Of a stretch of 64,000 nt of DNA, positions 61,206 through 64,000 are shown in pieces; position 1 is the first letter of the stretch, and every line of letters begins with the position of its first letter. The DNA comes from Mycobacterium sp. 3519A (GTDB lineage: Bacteria; Actinomycetota; Actinomycetes; Mycobacteriales; Mycobacteriaceae). Location of the stretch: assembly GCF_900240945.1 (NCBI RefSeq), contig NZ_OESG01000013.1, positions 1,776,888-1,840,887 of the forward strand, written 5' to 3'. The translations under genes and the position numbers were made by a program. The notes under the pieces were generated by a model. The model made no database searches and was not told the origin of the DNA. It saw nothing but the letters and a program-made list of their open reading frames with translations.

Positions 61206-62372
61206 GTGTCCGGACCGCTGGATGGTGTCAAGGTCGTCGAACTCGGCGTCTGGGTCGCCGGTCCCGCCGCGGCAGGAATTCTCGCCGACTGGGGTGCCGA
61301 CGTCGTCAAGATCGAACCACCCGACGGCGATCCCGCACGCACATTCGGTCGCATGCTCGGCATCGAAGACGGCAGCAGCCCGCCGTTCGAGATGGACAAC
61401 CGCAACAAGCGCGGCGTCATGCTCGACCTCGGCAGCGACGACGGTCGCGCCACCGCATTCGAATTGCTCAGCGGCGCAGATGTTTTCCTGACCAACATCC
61501 GCCCCGGCGCACTGACGCGGATCGGGTTGGACTTCGACACCGTCGCTGCCAGCAACCCCGGACTGGTCTACGGGTTGATCACCGGATACGGCCAAGACGG
61601 GCCCGATGCCGACCGGGCTGCCTACGACGTCGCCGCGTTCTGGGCGCGAGCGGGGTTGGCGCACTTGCTGACTCGCCCAGGTGACACGCCGCCCTTTCAA
61701 CGCGGCGGCATGGGCGACCACTCGGCGGGCATGACGCTGGCCGCCGCGGTGTGCGCTGCGCTGGTCGCGCGAACGCGAACCGGCAAAGGCCAACTGGTCA
61801 GCACGTCGCTGTATAGGCAGGGCGCGTACACGATCAGCTTCGACCTCAACACCTTCCTGATGACCGGCCATGCCATCGCCATCGGCCAGCGCGAGAACAT
61901 GGCCAATCCCTGCATGAACAACTACACGGCAGGCGACGGGCGGCGGTTCTGGATCGTCGGCCTGCAGGGCAGTCGGCACTGGCCGTCGCTGTGCCGCGTC
62001 GTCGGCCGACCCGACTGGTTGACCGATCCCCGGTTCGAATCGGCACACGCACGCGCCGCCAACGCAGGCGAACTCGTCACCGCGCTCGACGAGATCTTCG
62101 CGACCAAACCGCTCGAGGAATGGGCGAAAGTCTTTGCCGCAGAACCCGAATTCTTCTGGTCACCGATCAACTCCATCGAAGACGTGGTGGCCGACGAGCA
62201 GTTCCACGCAGCGGGCGGGATCGTCTACGTACCCGACGGGCAAGCCGGTGTGCCGATGGTGGCGACGCCCGCCGACTTCCACGGCACCCCGTGCGCACCG
62301 CGTTCTGCGGCGCCTCGACTCGGTGAACACACCGACGAGGTGCTCGCCGAACTCAAGGCGCGTGATGCTTGA
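61206..62372 (+). CDS. CaiB/BaiF CoA-transferase
   Basis: 388 residues; GTG 61206 is preferred (VSGPLDGVKVVELG), TTG 61197 is possible. It shows the class III CoA-transferase signature GVKVVELGVWVAGPAAAGILADWGADVVKIEPPDGDP and the catalytic-site Asp-containing GQDGPDADRAAYDVAAFWARAGL and DNRNKRGVMLDL. It would load CoA on a carboxylic acid made by the aldehyde dehydrogenase or P450 route. The 3' end overlaps the TetR B stop by 20 nt in opposite orientation. Confidence 0.92.
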   Translation: MSGPLDGVKVVELGVWVAGPAAAGILADWGADVVKIEPPDGDPARTFGRMLGIEDGSSPPFEMDNRNKRGVMLDLGSDDGRATAFELLSGADVFLTNIRPGALTRIGLDFDTVAASNPGLVYGLITGYGQDGPDADRAAYDVAAFWARAGLAHLLTRPGDTPPFQRGGMGDHSAGMTLAAAVCAALVARTRTGKGQLVSTSLYRQGAYTISFDLNTFLMTGHAIAIGQRENMANPCMNNYTAGDGRRFWIVGLQGSRHWPSLCRVVGRPDWLTDPRFESAHARAANAGELVTALDEIFATKPLEEWAKVFAAEPEFFWSPINSIEDVVADEQFHAAGGIVYVPDGQAGVPMVATPADFHGTPCAPRSAAPRLGEHTDEVLAELKARDA

Positions 62373-62883
62373 CGCCCGCGGCGTGTCGAAGCTGGGCCAG
62401 GAAGTCGGCGTCGTCGTCGCTGCGCACCAGGTAGTGCGAGACCGCCACCCGCACGGCGGTCGCGACCGCAAGCGCTGGATCCGGGTCGGTCGCCAGTCGT
62501 TCCAGCCGCGCCCGCATCAACGGAATGACCCGCGCCAGCCGCCTGATGACCTGCGCGGGTTCGATGTCGATCATCCGCAGCCCGGGATAGGACTGCTGGT
62601 ACTCGACGATGATTCGCAGCGCCGCATCCAGTCGCTCCGACGCGGGCAGGTCGGCGGTGGCTTTGGTAACGGCGCTCTCGTAAAACTGCCGCTCCCACAC
62701 CACGAACGCGTCGAGCAGATCTCGCTTCGAAGCGAACCAGCGGTACAGCGTCGGCCGTGACACGCGCGCCTGCAGCGCCACCTCCGACAGGCTCAGCTTC
62801 GACATGCCGTGGCTGCCGAGCACCTCGGCGGTGGCGGCCAGGATCCGCTCGCGGCTGGAGTTGTCCGCCGACGGCATCGTCAT
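62353..62883 (-). CDS. TetR-family regulator B
   Basis: 176 residues taking ATG 62883 (MTMPSADNSS). HTH: RERILAATAEVLGSHGMSKLSLSEVALQARVSRPTLYRWFASKRDLLDAF. It is closely related to TetR A (SLSEVALQA-VSRPTLYRWFASK and VEYQQSY blocks). It is separated by one base from shared element copy B, which lies between its ATG and the P450 GTG. It therefore most likely controls the P450 gene and itself; copy A suggests it, or TetR A, also controls the aldehyde dehydrogenase. Confidence 0.93.
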   Translation of the reverse strand: MTMPSADNSSRERILAATAEVLGSHGMSKLSLSEVALQARVSRPTLYRWFASKRDLLDAFVVWERQFYESAVTKATADLPASERLDAALRIIVEYQQSYPGLRMIDIEPAQVIRRLARVIPLMRARLERLATDPDPALAVATAVRVAVSHYLVRSDDDADFLAQLRHAAGVKHHAP

Positions 62884-62884
62884 A

Positions 62885-62914
62885 GCTTTACAAAATTTCA
62901 CCGAAGTGTCACGC
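62885..62914. promoter_or_regulatory. 30-bp shared element, copy B (TetR B / P450 intergenic)
   Basis: Begins GCTTTACAAA, ends CGAAGTGTCACGC. Located 1 bp from the TetR B ATG and 7 bp from the P450 GTG. Differs from copy A at five positions, mainly in the centre, so the conserved outer parts look like protein-contacted half-sites. Confidence 0.75.
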
Positions 62915-62921
62915 TGTTTCC

Positions 62922-64000
62922 GTGACAGCTGCAGCGGTGCAGGCGCGTGAGTACAGCCCGATCGACATCACATCACACGACTTCTGGAGTCAGCCCTTCG
63001 CGCAGCGTGACGAGTCGTTCGCCCGGCTTCGCGCCGGCCACGGCCTGTCCTGGCACCGGCCGTTTCCGTCGATGTTCCCGATGGAGGAGCCGGGCTACTG
63101 GGCGCTGACGCGACGCGCCGATATCGCCTACGTCAGCCAGCACCCGGAATTGTTCACGTCGGCCCAGGGCGTGGCGCTGGATCCGATGCCCGCCGAGATC
63201 CAGCACTTCGCGTCGTTCTTCCTGACCATGGATCCGCCGCAACACACCACCTATCGGCGCCTCATCAGCTCGGCGTTCACCCCACGCAATGTGCGCCAGA
63301 TCGAGGAGCAGATCCACCGCAACGCGGTCAGCATCGTCGACGACCTTGTCGGTGCGGGCGACGTCGACTTCGTCGAGGCGTGCTCGGCACGACTGCCGAT
63401 GGTGACCATCATGGAGATGGTGGGCGTTCCGAAGGCCGACCAGCCTGCCGTGGCGAAGGCCGCCGAGAAGCTGTTCGGACTCAGCGACGACGAGTACAGC
63501 TCGCTCGAGGAACGCGCGCAGGACACCGTCAACGAGATCATGCTGCTCAACACCACGGGACAGGAGTTGGCCAAGTTTCGGCGCAACAACCCCGGCGACG
63601 ACTTGATGACCAGCATCGTCAACGCCGAAGTGGACGGCCACCGGTTGACCGACGAAGAGATCGGCGCCTTCATGCTCCTGCTGGTGTCCGCGGGTAACGA
63701 CACCACCAAACAGGCGACCACGCACGCGATGATGGCGCTGGCCGAGAATCCCGACCAACGCGATTGGCTGACGGACGATTTCGACAACCGGATCGGGCAG
63801 GCCGTCGAGGAGTTCGTCCGGTACGCCTCGCCGGTCCTGCAGTTCGCGCGCTTCGTCACCCAGGACACCGAGATCAACGGGCAGCCGGTCAGTGCCGGCG
63901 ACAAGGTCGGCTTGTTCTACTGTTCGGCGAACCGCGATGAGGCGGTGTTCGACGAGCCACACCGATTCAACGTGCAGCGTTCGCCGAATCCGCATCTCGG
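62922..64000 (+). CDS. Cytochrome P450, 3' end outside the window
   Basis: About 359 residues visible from GTG 62922. It shows the bacterial P450 landmarks MDPPQHTTYRRLISSAFTP, I-helix LLLVSAGNDTTKQATTHA (acid/Thr pair of the oxygen-activation site), and the K-helix E-x-x-R in VEEFVRYASPV. The later PHRFNVQRSPNPHLG leads towards the haem Cys loop just beyond the end, so the heme ligand is not seen. It hydroxylates a lipid or aromatic compound; the specific CYP family cannot be fixed. It is divergent from TetR B and controlled by shared element copy B. Confidence 0.93.
   Translation, partial: MTAAAVQAREYSPIDITSHDFWSQPFAQRDESFARLRAGHGLSWHRPFPSMFPMEEPGYWALTRRADIAYVSQHPELFTSAQGVALDPMPAEIQHFASFFLTMDPPQHTTYRRLISSAFTPRNVRQIEEQIHRNAVSIVDDLVGAGDVDFVEACSARLPMVTIMEMVGVPKADQPAVAKAAEKLFGLSDDEYSSLEERAQDTVNEIMLLNTTGQELAKFRRNNPGDDLMTSIVNAEVDGHRLTDEEIGAFMLLLVSAGNDTTKQATTHAMMALAENPDQRDWLTDDFDNRIGQAVEEFVRYASPVLQFARFVTQDTEINGQPVSAGDKVGLFYCSANRDEAVFDEPHRFNVQRSPNPHL

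Noticed and set aside
61103..61206. Third copy of the shared 30-bp element before the CaiB gene
   Set aside because: The TetR A / CaiB gap holds GTGCAC-type palindromes but no match to GCTTTACAAA...CGAAGTGTCAC.

Overview
The window is high-GC actinobacterial DNA, packed with genes that often overlap by 4 nt (ATGA/GTGA) and frequently start with GTG or TTG. It is mycobacterial: it carries MmpS/MmpL, a mycobacterial haem-binding (MHB) protein, and a backbone whose gene order (yraN-comM-dprA-viuB ... xerC-LLM-M23 ... rpsB-tsf-amiC ... pyrH-frr-cdsA-rlmN) matches, from memory, M. tuberculosis Rv2898c to Rv2879c. The extra catabolic genes between the backbone blocks suggest a fast-growing environmental Mycolicibacterium-like species. 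No rRNA, tRNA, CRISPR array or recognisable IS transposase was seen. No gene-free stretch exceeds 300 bp.

Region 1 (1-16.8 kb): a PLP decarboxylase (cut by the window start); a marR-mmpS-mmpL export operon; a nitrogen-catabolism-like cluster (amidase, MFS permease and flavin reductase divergent from a DUF1989 protein and an Old Yellow Enzyme homologue, followed by a PucR-type regulator and a GNAT); then HAD phosphatase, an unknown protein, an arginase-fold protein and a fused 2-oxoacid dehydrogenase E1.

Region 2 (16.9-28.8 kb): a cyclase-ATPase signalling protein; a CaiB transferase/thioesterase pair; and a minus-strand iron-type ABC operon whose last gene is an adenylation-carrier-membrane acyltransferase fusion. 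An iron-box-like dyad lies upstream, beside an MHB haem-binding gene.

Region 3 (28.8-45.7 kb): the backbone for DNA processing (yraN, comM, dprA), siderophore reduction (viuB), xerC, translation (rpsB, tsf) and amiC. It is interrupted by an acyl-CoA dehydrogenase with a divergent TetR gene and a 33-bp palindrome, a lactate-monooxygenase-like gene and a glycosidase.

Region 4 (45.7-56.9 kb): a MacB/FtsX-type ABC exporter, an amine permease coupled to a copper amine oxidase, a 2-hydroxyacid dehydrogenase, a MarR/methyltransferase divergent pair with two abutting 19-bp operators, then pyrH-frr-cdsA and a drug/metabolite permease.

Region 5 (57-64 kb): rlmN, followed by an accessory patch. A 105-codon winged-helix-like gene is bracketed by inverted pairs of a repeated 33-48 bp element. 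Next come a decayed SnoaL-like pseudogene, an aldehyde dehydrogenase, two paralogous TetR genes, a CaiB-like CoA-transferase and a cytochrome P450 (cut by the window end). A 30-bp element is shared by the aldehyde dehydrogenase and TetR/P450 promoters, so this block looks like one regulon. The repeat-bracketed gene and the shared-operator regulon are the strongest candidates for something undescribed.
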